From Methylotenera sp. (GTDB taxonomy: Bacteria; Pseudomonadota; Gammaproteobacteria; Burkholderiales; Methylophilaceae): a stretch of 64,000 nucleotides of DNA. Both the position numbers and the translations under genes were made by a program. The first letter of the stretch is position 1. Each line of letters begins with the position of its first letter. Location of the stretch: assembly GCF_029945535.1 (NCBI RefSeq), contig NZ_JAQSCU010000008.1, positions 1 through 64,000 on the forward strand, read 5' to 3'. Below, one piece after another: positions 54,753-63,664 of this stretch. The notes under the pieces are model-generated. The model was not told the DNA's origin. It made no database searches and saw only the letters and a program-made list of their open reading frames with translations.

Positions 54753-54772
54753 TTTACCAACTAATGCTTACA

Positions 54773-55390
54773 TTAGCCTGACAACTCACTACGAGCATGC
54801 ATGATGACACTCCAAGCGGAATGCAAGGCGAGGCTTGCCATGATTATTGCTACTAACAAATCTGGCCAAGCAGCACCTGTGCCAAACACACCTATTGCCG
54901 CAAGAATAACGGCGACATTACCAAGTGCATCATTTCGAGTACAAAGCCAAACACTGCGCATATTACTGTCACCGTCTCTATAGGCATAAAGCAAAGCGGC
55001 TACACCAAGGTTGGCGGCTAGCGCGACCACACCAATGATTCCCATTGTTTCTGCGCTGGGGATTACACCCGAGACAAAATGCCATACTGCGCTACCTAAT
55101 ACCCAAACCCCAAAAGCAGCCATTGATAAAGCTTTAATTAATGAAGCTTTAGCTCGCACTGTAAGCGCCATTCCAAGTACCCATAGGCTAATACCATAAT
55201 TTGCTGCATCACCAAGAAAGTCTAAGGAGTCAGCTAACAAAGAGACTGAGTTAGCTTTTACCCCTGACACAATTTCAACCACAAACATGGTGATATTGAC
55301 TATCAAAGCAATCCATAATATTTTGCGATAACGTCCATCAAGACTTTTGCCTTGTTCTGGTTCAGGAGGTTGACAACAATGTGCGCTCAT
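54773..55390 (-). CDS. CDF-type cation efflux protein
   Basis: 205 aa from the ATG at 55390; an in-frame TTG upstream would lie within the 5' leader. An N-terminal HCCQPPEP motif could bind metal. Six membrane segments follow, and the C-terminal cytoplasmic domain of typical CDF proteins is absent. The metal site differs from zinc transporters: segment II has D-x-x-x-D (LDFLGDAANY) and segment V has RNDALGN. It is divergent from a MerR-type regulator through a typical 19-bp-spacer promoter. Confidence 0.88.
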   Translation of the reverse strand: MSAHCCQPPEPEQGKSLDGRYRKILWIALIVNITMFVVEIVSGVKANSVSLLADSLDFLGDAANYGISLWVLGMALTVRAKASLIKALSMAAFGVWVLGSAVWHFVSGVIPSAETMGIIGVVALAANLGVAALLYAYRDGDSNMRSVWLCTRNDALGNVAVILAAIGVFGTGAAWPDLLVAIIMASLALHSAWSVIMHARSELSG

Positions 55391-55417
55391 AAATACCCTT
55401 TCCAATTTAGAACGAGT

Positions 55418-55448
55418 ATCATAAAGTCTGTAGCTACTACAGGGTCAA
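55418..55448 (-). promoter_or_regulatory. MerR-type promoter with 19-bp spacer
   Basis: On the minus strand, TTGACC (55443-55448) and TATGAT (55418-55423) are separated by 19 bp. The arms CTGTAG (55428-55433) and CTACAG (55437-55442) sit inside the spacer. This is the usual MerR/ZntR operator geometry and should drive the CDF gene. Confidence 0.85.
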
Positions 55449-55451
55449 GCC

Positions 55452-55862
55452 ATGTTAGAAAAATATACGATTGGGGCTTTAAGCAAAGAGTCTGGGGTTA
55501 ATCTTGAAACCATACGCTATTACGAAAAGATTAACTTACTCAATAAACCGTCACGGTCAGTGAATGGCTACCGTCACTATGATGAGTCAGCTATCAAGCG
55601 GCTGCGATTCGTTCGACGAGGCAGAGAGCTGGGATTTGGGATTGCAGAAATCAAAACGCTGCTAGAACTTGCAGATCATCCAGAGCACCCATGCAAAGAG
55701 GCCGACCAACTTGCACAGGCTCATCTGACAGAAGTGGAGACCAAAATTAAAGACTTACAGGCCATGCAGGAAGTACTAACAAAAATAGTCGCTTGCCAGA
55801 GCCATACTGCAGAACATTGCAGGTTGATTGAAACGCTAGATCAGCGGTCTTGTTGCAATTAA
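55452..55862 (+). CDS. MerR-family metal-responsive regulator (ZntR/CadR/PbrR type)
   Basis: 136 aa. The winged helix reads YTIGALSKESGVNLETIRYYEKINLL. Metal-binding cysteines are C81 (HPCKEAD), C115 (IVACQSHTAEHC) and C123, as in the divalent-metal group, plus a C-terminal CC. It probably activates the divergent CDF gene through the 19-bp-spacer promoter at 55418-55448. The metal could be Zn, Cd or Pb. Confidence 0.92.
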   Translation: MLEKYTIGALSKESGVNLETIRYYEKINLLNKPSRSVNGYRHYDESAIKRLRFVRRGRELGFGIAEIKTLLELADHPEHPCKEADQLAQAHLTEVETKIKDLQAMQEVLTKIVACQSHTAEHCRLIETLDQRSCCN

Positions 55863-55881
55863 AGATTATTTACTGTGAAAT

Positions 55882-56598
55882 CTATTTATTTGCCATAGAA
55901 CGTATTTCGTTCATCGCTTGAGTTGTTCGTTCTGCCAGTTTGCGCACTTCACTAGCCACAACAGCAAAACCTTTACCCGCGTCACCTGCACGAGCAGCTT
56001 CAATCGCAGCATTAATAGCTAGAATATTAATTTGCATGGCGATTTGATTAATAGTATCAGCCACATTCAATATTTGTCGCATGTTCTCTTCATTGCGAAC
56101 AACATTAAGCTGGTGTAGCTCTTTGGCTGCTCTCTCATCACTAATATCTCGAATTGCTCCAGCAGATCGAAGCGCTAAACCTGACTCATTGCGAGCCGTG
56201 ATGGCGCGCTCACGAAACCAGACATATCCACGACCTGCAGTCTTTAGCCTATACTCAACGCTATAGGGAGTATGTCCACTGCCATCATTCAAATGCGCAC
56301 TAAAGGCATCCAATGCCTGTTGTTTATCATCAGCATGTATCGCATTTAGCCAGCTATCCCAGCCGTTAGGAAAGTCGCTTACCCTTTCATGCCCTAATAG
56401 CTTTCTAAACTGCTTAGACCATTCGATTCTGCTATCTTTGTGGTCAGGATCACCATTCACCATATGCAGAACCCAAATGCCTTCTGTAATAGCTGAGCCT
56501 GCAAGCTCCAAATCTTCAAGTTTCTTCTTAATAGCTATTAATTCAGCATATATCTTGTCTTGCTTTGCTTCGTTACTACCAATCTCTTTTTGTAACAT
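55882..56598 (-). CDS. Short PAS-chemoreceptor-like protein
   Basis: 238 aa. A helical N-terminus and a PAS_3-type domain (about 40-155; [12 protein letters not shown]...[19 protein letters not shown]) are followed by the second half of a methyl-accepting signalling domain: [43 protein letters not shown]. It has no transmembrane segment, and the signalling hairpin is too short for a normal receptor. It could be a cytoplasmic receptor of the short type, or the product of a truncated larger gene. It is convergent with the MerR gene. Confidence 0.82.
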   Translation of the reverse strand: MLQKEIGSNEAKQDKIYAELIAIKKKLEDLELAGSAITEGIWVLHMVNGDPDHKDSRIEWSKQFRKLLGHERVSDFPNGWDSWLNAIHADDKQQALDAFSAHLNDGSGHTPYSVEYRLKTAGRGYVWFRERAITARNESGLALRSAGAIRDISDERAAKELHQLNVVRNEENMRQILNVADTINQIAMQINILAINAAIEAARAGDAGKGFAVVASEVRKLAERTTQAMNEIRSMANK

Positions 56599-56687
56599 TC
56601 AATGCTCACAATCTTTAAAGTATAGAAGAGATTGTCCTACAGAACGCCTCCATTACTTATACTTCTTAATGAGTATTAAACTAGAAA

Positions 56688-57242
56688 TCACTTGGCTTTA
56701 GCTAAAAAGTGAAATTTGATTTGAATCTCATTGGCTACCGTACCAAAGTCTGACCAAGATCCCTCACCAATAGCGTAATCAGCGCGCTTTAGCACAAATA
56801 CACCATCCACCAAACCTTGGGGGTTAAATGTAAAGGGCGCGCTAACCGTCTGTGTGCGCCCTTTAATCGTCATCTTGCCAGTCACTTCATATCGATTTAC
56901 CCCTAATGATTTGAAGCTCGATGATTCAAATTTGGCATGTGGGAACGCTTTAGTATTGAACCACTCTTTTCCAGCGACTTCATCATTAGCATCGTCGGAT
57001 CCTGCATCAATACTAGTAAGGTCTATATCTAAAACTGCTTTAGCGGCAGCAAGTTTGGTTGGATCAAAGTTGAGTTGCACAGCAAACTTCTTAAAGTTAC
57101 CATCAATCGGCACACCCATCTGTTTATACACAAAAGCAAGGCTACTCTTGTCTGCTTGAATGCTGTTGTATTCGGCCGCATTAGCAAAAGAAGTCATTGC
57201 CAAACCGCTTATTAAGATAGCCATTATTTGTTTTTTCATCAT
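56688..57242 (-). CDS. YceI-family periplasmic protein
   Basis: 184 aa from the ATG at 57242. A signal peptide (about residues 1-22, ending SFANA) precedes the YceI lipocalin-like fold: SSLAFVYKQMGVPIDGNFKKF, KFESSSFKSLGVNRYEVTGKMTIKGRTQTVSAPF. The family binds polyisoprenoids. It follows the cytochrome b561 gene directly, a frequent pairing. Confidence 0.9.
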   Translation of the reverse strand: MMKKQIMAILISGLAMTSFANAAEYNSIQADKSSLAFVYKQMGVPIDGNFKKFAVQLNFDPTKLAAAKAVLDIDLTSIDAGSDDANDEVAGKEWFNTKAFPHAKFESSSFKSLGVNRYEVTGKMTIKGRTQTVSAPFTFNPQGLVDGVFVLKRADYAIGEGSWSDFGTVANEIQIKFHFLAKAK

Positions 57243-57257
57243 ATTTTCTTTCATCAA

Positions 57258-57827
57258 TTAATGTTTGCGTTTAGGTAACATACGCGTCAGTACGTCATCT
57301 TTATCAAAAAAGTGATGCTTAAATGCTGCGCCGGCATGCCCAACTACTATTGCAATCATCACAAAATTCAAAGTTTCATGCACTTCTCTTAACACGTTAC
57401 CAAGCTCTTTATTTTTAGTCAGTAAATCAGGGATTGGAATAATGCCAAAATAGACAGTTTGAAACCCTTTTGCCGAACTCATCAGCCAACCAGTAAGAGG
57501 GATGGCAATCATCAGCAAGTAAAGCAACCCATGCCCAATATGTGCCGCCACTTCAGCGGATTTAGACATGTTAATGGGTAGCGGAGGTGGACTATGCGTA
57601 AACCTCCACACTAGCCTAATCATGACAAGTAGAAATGCCGTCACCCCTGCCCATTTATGCCAAGAATAGATTTGCAGCTTCCAAGGAGATAAAGGCAGCT
57701 CATGCATATACAGGCCAACTGCAAATAGCGAAATAATCAGCAGTGCCATCAACCAATGTAAGCCTATAGCTACGGAGGTATAGCGATTACTAAAGTTCAA
57801 CTTTTGTAGGGGTTTCATCGTTTGCAT
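57258..57827 (-). CDS. Cytochrome b561
   Basis: 189 aa, four membrane helices. Haem-ligand His candidates lie in IGLHWLMALL, YSWHKWAGVTAF, VAAHIGHGLLYLLMIAIPLTGW and VREVHETLNF. It transfers electrons in the membrane, possibly between quinone and the periplasm. It is first in a two-gene operon with the YceI gene. Confidence 0.9.
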   Translation of the reverse strand: MQTMKPLQKLNFSNRYTSVAIGLHWLMALLIISLFAVGLYMHELPLSPWKLQIYSWHKWAGVTAFLLVMIRLVWRFTHSPPPLPINMSKSAEVAAHIGHGLLYLLMIAIPLTGWLMSSAKGFQTVYFGIIPIPDLLTKNKELGNVLREVHETLNFVMIAIVVGHAGAAFKHHFFDKDDVLTRMLPKRKH

Positions 57828-58079
57828 TCTAATACATTAGGGTAATTAGTATTTAACCACTACAAAATTGGATGTAAAAGTATAAATATTAGCGCTAACT
57901 GATCTAATATTTAGATACTTTATTTGCTGATATAGCTAAAGCATAATAATTTTACTAACTAACTCACAACCATGTTCAAAATTATTGATTAGATTTGGCA
58001 TGACTGTTAATGTGCTTAGTAACAGTATTTATAACCACTCCCGTGTTACATGAACGGGATTTACCATAGCGAGAAGAAA
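57828..58079. other. AT-rich interval upstream of the AIPR gene
   Basis: The sequence is markedly AT-rich. It carries divergent promoters for cytochrome b561 and the AIPR gene. I see no gene in it. Confidence 0.4.
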
Positions 58080-59807
58080 ATGAGCACAAACAACAACAAA
58101 ATTATTTTAGAAGGCTGCATTTCTCAATATCAGCATGAAAATCAATTGGAATCAGTTGCAAGTGAAATTTTTGAACTCTTCACTATTTCTCAGATTACTA
58201 AACATATGAATATCACATATGAAAACATCTACAACTCAATAGTTGATGGTGGTAATGATGGAGGAATAGATTCAATTTTAATAATTGTTAATGATGAAGT
58301 AGTTGAGTCGATAGATGAGCTGGAAGAGTTAAATTTATCCAACTCAAGTAAAACAAGGTTTTATATTACTCAATGCAAGAAAGAAAACTCTTTTAAAGAG
58401 TTAACTATAGATAAATTAATATCATCATGTTCAATGATTTTTGATCTTGAGAAAGATGAAACTTATTTAGAAGCTAGATTTAACTCTGATCTCTTAGAAA
58501 AAATACTAATCTTACGTGCTGCTTGGCTTAAGACTTCAATTAAGGGGGGAGACTTATTAATAGAGCTTAACTATTGTTGCATAGCTCCCAAAATAGAAAT
58601 AAGTAGTTCATTTACATCTAAGAGAACTCAGTTAGAAAAATTGATAAGTGACAAATGCTCAACTCCTGAAGTGAAATTCATTTGCTACAGCAGTGAAGAG
58701 CTCTTAAAGTTTTATCAAGCTAGAAAACCTTCTAGATTTTCCCTTACATTTAAAGACAACCCTCTGTCAACATCGTTTGGTGAAGCAGGTATTGGTTATG
58801 TAGGTACAGTTAAATTAGGTGATTATAAAAAATTCTTAACAGATGATGATGGCTCGATAAAGGATTATATGTTTGAAAGTAATATTCGTCACTTCCAAGG
58901 TTCGGCAGTTGATGTAAATAAAAAAATTGCAAAAACAATTACAGAAAATAGCCAAAATGATTTTTGGTGGCTTAATAACGGCATTACAATCATTGCAGAA
59001 AACGCAAATCAAGCAAGTAAACTTTTATCTATAGATAATGTTCAGATTGTTAACGGACTACAATCATCCTATACAATATTCAATGCGCATGACGGATCAA
59101 TGGATGATGAAAGATCTGTTCTCGTTAAGGTAATAATAAATAAAGATAAAGAAACAATCGACAAGATTATTGAATCAACAAATAGTCAAAATGCAGTGTC
59201 ATCTACTGCTTTAAGAGCCACTGAAAATACACAAAGAAAAATTGAGATATTTTTTCTGAATGAGGGATATTTTTATGACAGACGTAAAAATTACTACAAA
59301 AATCAAGGTAAACCTGCATCAAAAATATTTAGCATTCAGTTTACCGCTCAAGCCATAGAAACCATAGGTTTTGATGGTCCTCACACAGCCAGATCAAAAC
59401 CAACCTCGCTAATAAAAGACGATAAAGCATACAACAGGATTTTTGACTCTAGCAAGCAATTCAAATCATATTTAAATTGTTGCTTGATACTTAAAAAAAC
59501 AAATGAACATTGGAGCTTGATTGAAGAGGCTCACTTGAAAAAAGCTACTACAAACTTAAAACTACATCTAGCAAGAATAGCCACTTCTATTGTACTCAAT
59601 AAAACAGAGTACGACTTTGAAGACATAGCGATTATCGACCTAAACAATTACACTAAAGAAAACTTCAAAAAGTCTTTGGACTTACTAATTTCTAGCATTA
59701 ATTCATATGTAACTGCCAACCCAAATGTCAACTTAATAAACATGGCAAAAAGTAAACCATTTACAGAACATTTAAAAGCTAACTTTGAGGTTTACATCAG
59801 CTTATGA
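58080..59807 (+). CDS. AIPR-family protein, probable anti-phage (abortive infection)
   Basis: 575 aa from the ATG at 58080. The N-terminal part has nuclease-like landmarks: DGGNDGGIDSILI and, later, YITQCKKE, as in restriction-endonuclease-fold domains. The C-terminal half shows the AIPR signature FWWLNNGITIIAE, VQIVNGLQSSYTIF and ESTNSQNAVSSTALRA. AIPR proteins are found in abortive-infection and restriction-modification-linked systems. Codon use is more AT-rich than in neighbours, suggesting acquisition. It stands alone, with no methylase beside it. Confidence 0.88.
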   Translation: MSTNNNKIILEGCISQYQHENQLESVASEIFELFTISQITKHMNITYENIYNSIVDGGNDGGIDSILIIVNDEVVESIDELEELNLSNSSKTRFYITQCKKENSFKELTIDKLISSCSMIFDLEKDETYLEARFNSDLLEKILILRAAWLKTSIKGGDLLIELNYCCIAPKIEISSSFTSKRTQLEKLISDKCSTPEVKFICYSSEELLKFYQARKPSRFSLTFKDNPLSTSFGEAGIGYVGTVKLGDYKKFLTDDDGSIKDYMFESNIRHFQGSAVDVNKKIAKTITENSQNDFWWLNNGITIIAENANQASKLLSIDNVQIVNGLQSSYTIFNAHDGSMDDERSVLVKVIINKDKETIDKIIESTNSQNAVSSTALRATENTQRKIEIFFLNEGYFYDRRKNYYKNQGKPASKIFSIQFTAQAIETIGFDGPHTARSKPTSLIKDDKAYNRIFDSSKQFKSYLNCCLILKKTNEHWSLIEEAHLKKATTNLKLHLARIATSIVLNKTEYDFEDIAIIDLNNYTKENFKKSLDLLISSINSYVTANPNVNLINMAKSKPFTEHLKANFEVYISL

Positions 59808-59902
59808 ACTGATTACATTCTGTAACCTACAATATTAAAAATGTAATAGTCTAGTCTGATTTTTATATGAATGGGTGAGCAAATTAGGATACTAAAACAA
59901 TC

Positions 59903-59948
59903 TCTTCCCAGTGATCAAACTCTTCATCTAGTGCGCACCAAATAAAAT
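59903..59948. repeat. Right copy of an imperfect direct repeat (with 53868-53913)
   Basis: The two segments share CCCAGTG, TTCATC and GCGCACCAAATA in the same order and spacing. The core GCGCACCA resembles a tRNA 3' end. The stretch between the copies is about 6 kb. Confidence 0.45.
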
Positions 59949-59980
59949 AAGGGCTTAGATAAATCTAAGCCCTTATTTTT
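59949..59980 (+). terminator. Strong rho-independent terminator
   Basis: AAGGGCTTAGAT at 59949-59960 pairs with ATCTAAGCCCTT at 59963-59974, followed by ATTTTT. It lies about 140 bp after the AIPR gene and could also serve the convergent antiporter gene. Confidence 0.85.
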
Positions 59981-60023
59981 ACTCTCATAGCAATTTAATT
60001 TCTAAAGTTAGTTTTAGCTAAAC

Positions 60024-61811
60024 TCAGTCAGAACCGCTTTTCAATTTACTTTCAGCCTTAGGTTGCTCTAATTCAAAAAGCGTTTTGAGGTCTTGGCGAC
60101 CTTTTTCAGCTAAGCTAAAAATCGCACTTCTGTCGTGCCTAATACTTCTTGTCGCTTCTAGTTGCTCTAAATCATGAATCTCAAAATGCTTGATGATTTT
60201 AGCGGCTGAGGCTGGTGACTCACCAATGGCTAGTAACGCGTGTCTTGCAGCTTCTAATGAGGAGTAAAAGGTTTCACGTATTGGATGCAACTCTAAATCG
60301 CGCAGGTCGAAGGCGTCGGTTCTGCTTCTGGCTCTAACAACAATTGCAACATGTGGCCAACGCTCTTTAACAAGTTTAGCCACGCTCAGTGTGGCCTCTG
60401 GGTCATTAACTGCAATAATAAAAAGTTTTGCTTTAGCGATGCCAGCTTCTTCTAAGATATCTAGTCTTGATGCATCGCCGTAATAACAGCGCCAACCAAA
60501 TTCACGCATTAAATCAACTTGATTGGGGTCGTTATCAATCAAGGTGGCGGTAATGCCTTTTGCGAGTAGCACTCTGCCAACAATTTGCCCAAAGCGACCA
60601 AACCCAGCAATGATGACTGCGTTATTTTCTTCGATGACGTCTTTGGGACGCTCTCCACAGTCTAAGACTAAAAATCGGTCGTATAGCAACAACAAAATTG
60701 GCGTGATGAGCATTGATACAGCCACCACGGCATTGAGAATATTGTACGTTTCACGTGGAATAGTCTCTTGCGTTAAAGCTGCGCCAAATATTACAAAGGC
60801 AAACTCACCAATTTGAGAAAGGGTTACGCCAAATAATAATGCATCACGAATAGAGTATTTAAATGAAAGTCCGAGGCCAATTAAAATAGACATTTTTGTG
60901 ATGACTATTAACAAGGCTAATCCAAAAATCAATAGCGGCGAATTTGCTAATAGCGATAAATCGACCGACATACCTACCGCAATAAAAAACAGCCCTAAGA
61001 GCAAGCCTTTAACAGGTTCAATATCTAGTCTAAGCTCGTATCTATATTCCGAGTCCGCCAGTAGCACACCAGCGAGAAATGTACCTAGCGCCATAGATAA
61101 GCCAACTGACTGCATAGCCAATGAAACGCCAATGACTAATAGTAATGAGAATGCGACGAAAATCTCGCGAATGCCCGTTTTTGCGACGATGCGCATAATG
61201 GGGCGTAACAAAGTGCGACTAGCAAAGACAATCGCCAAGATGACAGCTATGGCTTTAGCCACCGCCCATATATCAAAGCCAGACTTAGCATTGTTAGGTG
61301 CAATCAGTGCCAGCAACATAAATATTGGAATGACGGACAAATCCTGAAAGAGCAGAGTTGCAAATGAGGCTTGACCGCCAGGCGTGCTTAGTTGTTTTTT
61401 CTCGGTTAACGAGGTCAAGCCAATCGCCGTTGAAGACATCGCAACGCCCATTCCAATCACAATAGCGATTGACCATGTAAAACCCATCATATGAGCAGCA
61501 AAAGTCACCAGCGCAATTGTGCTAACAACTTGCAGACCACCTAACCCAAACAAAATCTTACGTAACTCCCAAACCTTTTGAGACTCCAACTCCAAGCCTA
61601 CGAGAAAAAGCATAAGCACTACACCAAACTCTGAAAAGTGAAGTACTTGCTCAGGGTCTGGAATAAGTTTTAAAGCGTATGGGCCGATTAATATGCCGGC
61701 AAGCAAGTAGCCGAGGACTGAGCCTAACCCTAGACGCTTAAACAAAGGTACCAGAATAATCGCCGAGGAAAGATATATCGTGGCTTGAACAAGAAAGTTA
61801 GGTGAGTTCAT
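60024..61811 (-). CDS. Kef-type cation:proton antiporter (CPA2)
   Basis: 595 aa. About 12 membrane helices with the CPA2 phrases LRKILFGLGGLQVV, GMGVAMSSTAIGL and FIAVGMSVDLSLL make up residues 1-385. A TrkA-N nucleotide-binding domain follows (VIIAGFGRFGQIVGRVLLAKG, about 400-520). The KefC glutathione-site details are not clear. It should exchange K+ or Na+ for H+. It is transcribed alone. Confidence 0.92.
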   Translation of the reverse strand: MNSPNFLVQATIYLSSAIILVPLFKRLGLGSVLGYLLAGILIGPYALKLIPDPEQVLHFSEFGVVLMLFLVGLELESQKVWELRKILFGLGGLQVVSTIALVTFAAHMMGFTWSIAIVIGMGVAMSSTAIGLTSLTEKKQLSTPGGQASFATLLFQDLSVIPIFMLLALIAPNNAKSGFDIWAVAKAIAVILAIVFASRTLLRPIMRIVAKTGIREIFVAFSLLLVIGVSLAMQSVGLSMALGTFLAGVLLADSEYRYELRLDIEPVKGLLLGLFFIAVGMSVDLSLLANSPLLIFGLALLIVITKMSILIGLGLSFKYSIRDALLFGVTLSQIGEFAFVIFGAALTQETIPRETYNILNAVVAVSMLITPILLLLYDRFLVLDCGERPKDVIEENNAVIIAGFGRFGQIVGRVLLAKGITATLIDNDPNQVDLMREFGWRCYYGDASRLDILEEAGIAKAKLFIIAVNDPEATLSVAKLVKERWPHVAIVVRARSRTDAFDLRDLELHPIRETFYSSLEAARHALLAIGESPASAAKIIKHFEIHDLEQLEATRSIRHDRSAIFSLAEKGRQDLKTLFELEQPKAESKLKSGSD

Positions 61812-62033
61812 TAATGCTTTTTTAAATTTAACGAAGTATTGGCATTATGCAATATTTTTCTCTAATTTTTACATGCAAACTTTCTACTCAGACGATTACG
61901 ATTGCGGGGCTTAAAGAAGAAAATAATAAACATTTCACTTAATTAACACTGTGCAGAAAATTTGCAAGCTGGTGAATAGCCAATCTCATGATATCGAGTA
62001 TGATTCAACCTTATAAATGAATAGTAGTGATCT

Positions 62034-62963
62034 ATGAGCTATATCGCAGAACTAATTCAGCAGTTTGGGTTAATCATCGTATTTGTTAATGTTTTCTTGG
62101 AGCAATTAGGGGTACCCATCCCTGCTTACCCTACATTAGTGATTGCGGGAGCTTTAATCAGCCCTGAACAGTTTTCTTTACCAGTGCTTTTATTGACTGC
62201 CGTAGTGGGGGCAGTCATCGCGGATACATTCTGGTATTTTGCTGGGCGAAAATATGGAAACAGGGTATTAAGCAAGCTTTGTAAAATATCTCTTTCACCA
62301 GATGCATGCGTGGCTCAATCTCAGTCACTGTTTCTGAAATTCGGCTCGCCAGCTTTATTAATATGTAAATTTATTCCTGGATTCGCCTCCATCTCTAGCG
62401 CCTTGGCAGGCTCTACAGGTACTAAATTAATCGTTTTCCTTATTATGGATGCCCTAGGTGCAGCGTTGTGGGCTGGCTCTGCATTATGGTTAGGCTCGTT
62501 ATTCAGCAATGCTATTGATGAACTGATGAATGTGTTAATTGAGATGGGTAAATGGGGCATGTTGCTGGTTTTATTCGCACTATTTGCTTTCATCGCATCT
62601 AAATGGTGGGAGAGGCAAAGATTTCTGAAAGACTTGCGAATGGCGCGCATTAGTGTGGAAGAACTCAATACGCTATTAACAAATGGTGAAACGCCCATTA
62701 TTTTAGATACAAGAGCACCTCATCTTGTTAAGGATGGCTGGATTCCTGGCGCGCAATTCATCACGATGGAAACCTTAGATCGGTTAACACTTAAAACGGA
62801 TGATAATGAAGCCGTCATACTTTACTGCTCTTGCCCAAATGAGGTAACGGCAGCAAAAATTGCTAAAGCACTGATGACTCGAGGCCATTACAATGTAAGG
62901 CCACTAGCTGGTGGAATTGATGCTTGGCGTGCTGCTGGGCATAGCATAGAGAATCTCAAGTAA
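62034..62963 (+). CDS. DedA-family membrane protein fused to rhodanese domain
   Basis: 309 aa. DedA part (about 1-200): VFLEQLGVPIPAYPTLVIAGAL, the FAGRKYGNRVLSKLC loop and FIPGFASISSALAGSTGTKLIVFLIMDALGAALWAG. The C-terminal rhodanese domain (about 210-309) has the active-site loop YCSCPNE with Cys and the AGGIDAWRAAGH ending. DedA proteins flip lipids or affect membrane homeostasis; the rhodanese part may transfer sulfur or sense redox. The fusion occurs in other proteobacteria. Confidence 0.9.
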   Translation: MSYIAELIQQFGLIIVFVNVFLEQLGVPIPAYPTLVIAGALISPEQFSLPVLLLTAVVGAVIADTFWYFAGRKYGNRVLSKLCKISLSPDACVAQSQSLFLKFGSPALLICKFIPGFASISSALAGSTGTKLIVFLIMDALGAALWAGSALWLGSLFSNAIDELMNVLIEMGKWGMLLVLFALFAFIASKWWERQRFLKDLRMARISVEELNTLLTNGETPIILDTRAPHLVKDGWIPGAQFITMETLDRLTLKTDDNEAVILYCSCPNEVTAAKIAKALMTRGHYNVRPLAGGIDAWRAAGHSIENLK

Positions 62964-62987
62964 GATTCACCATCATGAGCTTTTGGC

Positions 62988-63025
62988 TTTTTTAAAACCC
63001 AGCTCGGGCTAGGTTTTAAAAAAGT
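62988..63025. terminator. Bidirectional terminator
   Basis: CTTTTTTAAAACC at 62988-63000 pairs with GGTTTTAAAAAAG at 63013-63025. It lies between the convergent DedA-rhodanese gene and the small secreted-protein gene. Confidence 0.85.
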
Positions 63026-63039
63026 GATTGAAATGTAAA

Positions 63040-63393
63040 TTAATGTTTTTTCGTAGCTTCCGAGCTATCGGTAGGGGCATCAGTAATCGTTGTGCCTGGT
63101 TTAAAAGAGGTTTTAACGTATTTATCTCCTTGCTTAACAATACGTGTAGTCCAGCCAGTCTTCCAGCTAATCACAACTGCACCATCCACTTCTTTCCAAG
63201 TACCATGCTTCATCGAGTCGCCATGCGTTCCTGAAGCGCTACCATCTGGACTAAGAGTCGCCTCAAAACCACCTCCATGCGTGTCATATAACATCCATGA
63301 CCCTTCATACTCTCCAGCAAATACGTGACTAGAAGCGCCTAAGAACAGCATAAGTGAAAGCAATGCCGCGAATCTATTAAAAGCTATAACCAT
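63040..63393 (-). CDS. Small secreted protein
   Basis: 117 aa. A signal peptide (about 1-26, ending HVFA) precedes a beta-rich region: YEGSWMLYDTHGGGFEATLSPDGSASGTHGD and HGTWKEVDGAVVISWKTGWTTRIV, a pattern seen in small lipocalin-like DUF domains. The function is unknown. Confidence 0.72.
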   Translation of the reverse strand: MVIAFNRFAALLSLMLFLGASSHVFAGEYEGSWMLYDTHGGGFEATLSPDGSASGTHGDSMKHGTWKEVDGAVVISWKTGWTTRIVKQGDKYVKTSFKPGTTITDAPTDSSEATKKH

Positions 63394-63606
63394 TGTTTAT
63401 CCCTCCGTTTAAGTTTTTTTTACGTTGTTTTAAGTTAATAACATCTATTTTTTACATGCAAAACTCAGACAACCAATATCGACTTATGTTCCAAACTAAT
63501 GAACACATCAAGGTTACTAAGGCTCACATAGATGTATGGCTAATGTCTTTACGGTTAAATGAATGTTGTACTACTTGTAATTAGCGTTTATTAAAGCGAT
63601 AATTAA

Positions 63607-63626
63607 TCGAACGAACGTTCGTTCGA
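63607..63626. promoter_or_regulatory. 20-bp perfect palindrome, probable LexA-like operator
   Basis: TCGAACGAACGTTCGTTCGA is a perfect palindrome containing GAAC-N4-GTTC. It lies 38 bp before the LexA/UmuD-like start, so autoregulation is likely. Confidence 0.75.
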
Positions 63627-63664
63627 TAACGTGAATTATTTTAGCGTAAAGAAGGTTTCTACCC

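Noticed and set aside
59912-59944. Second tRNA-like end GCGCACCA near the AIPR gene
   Set aside because: No T-loop or matching acceptor strand; it cannot fold as a tRNA.
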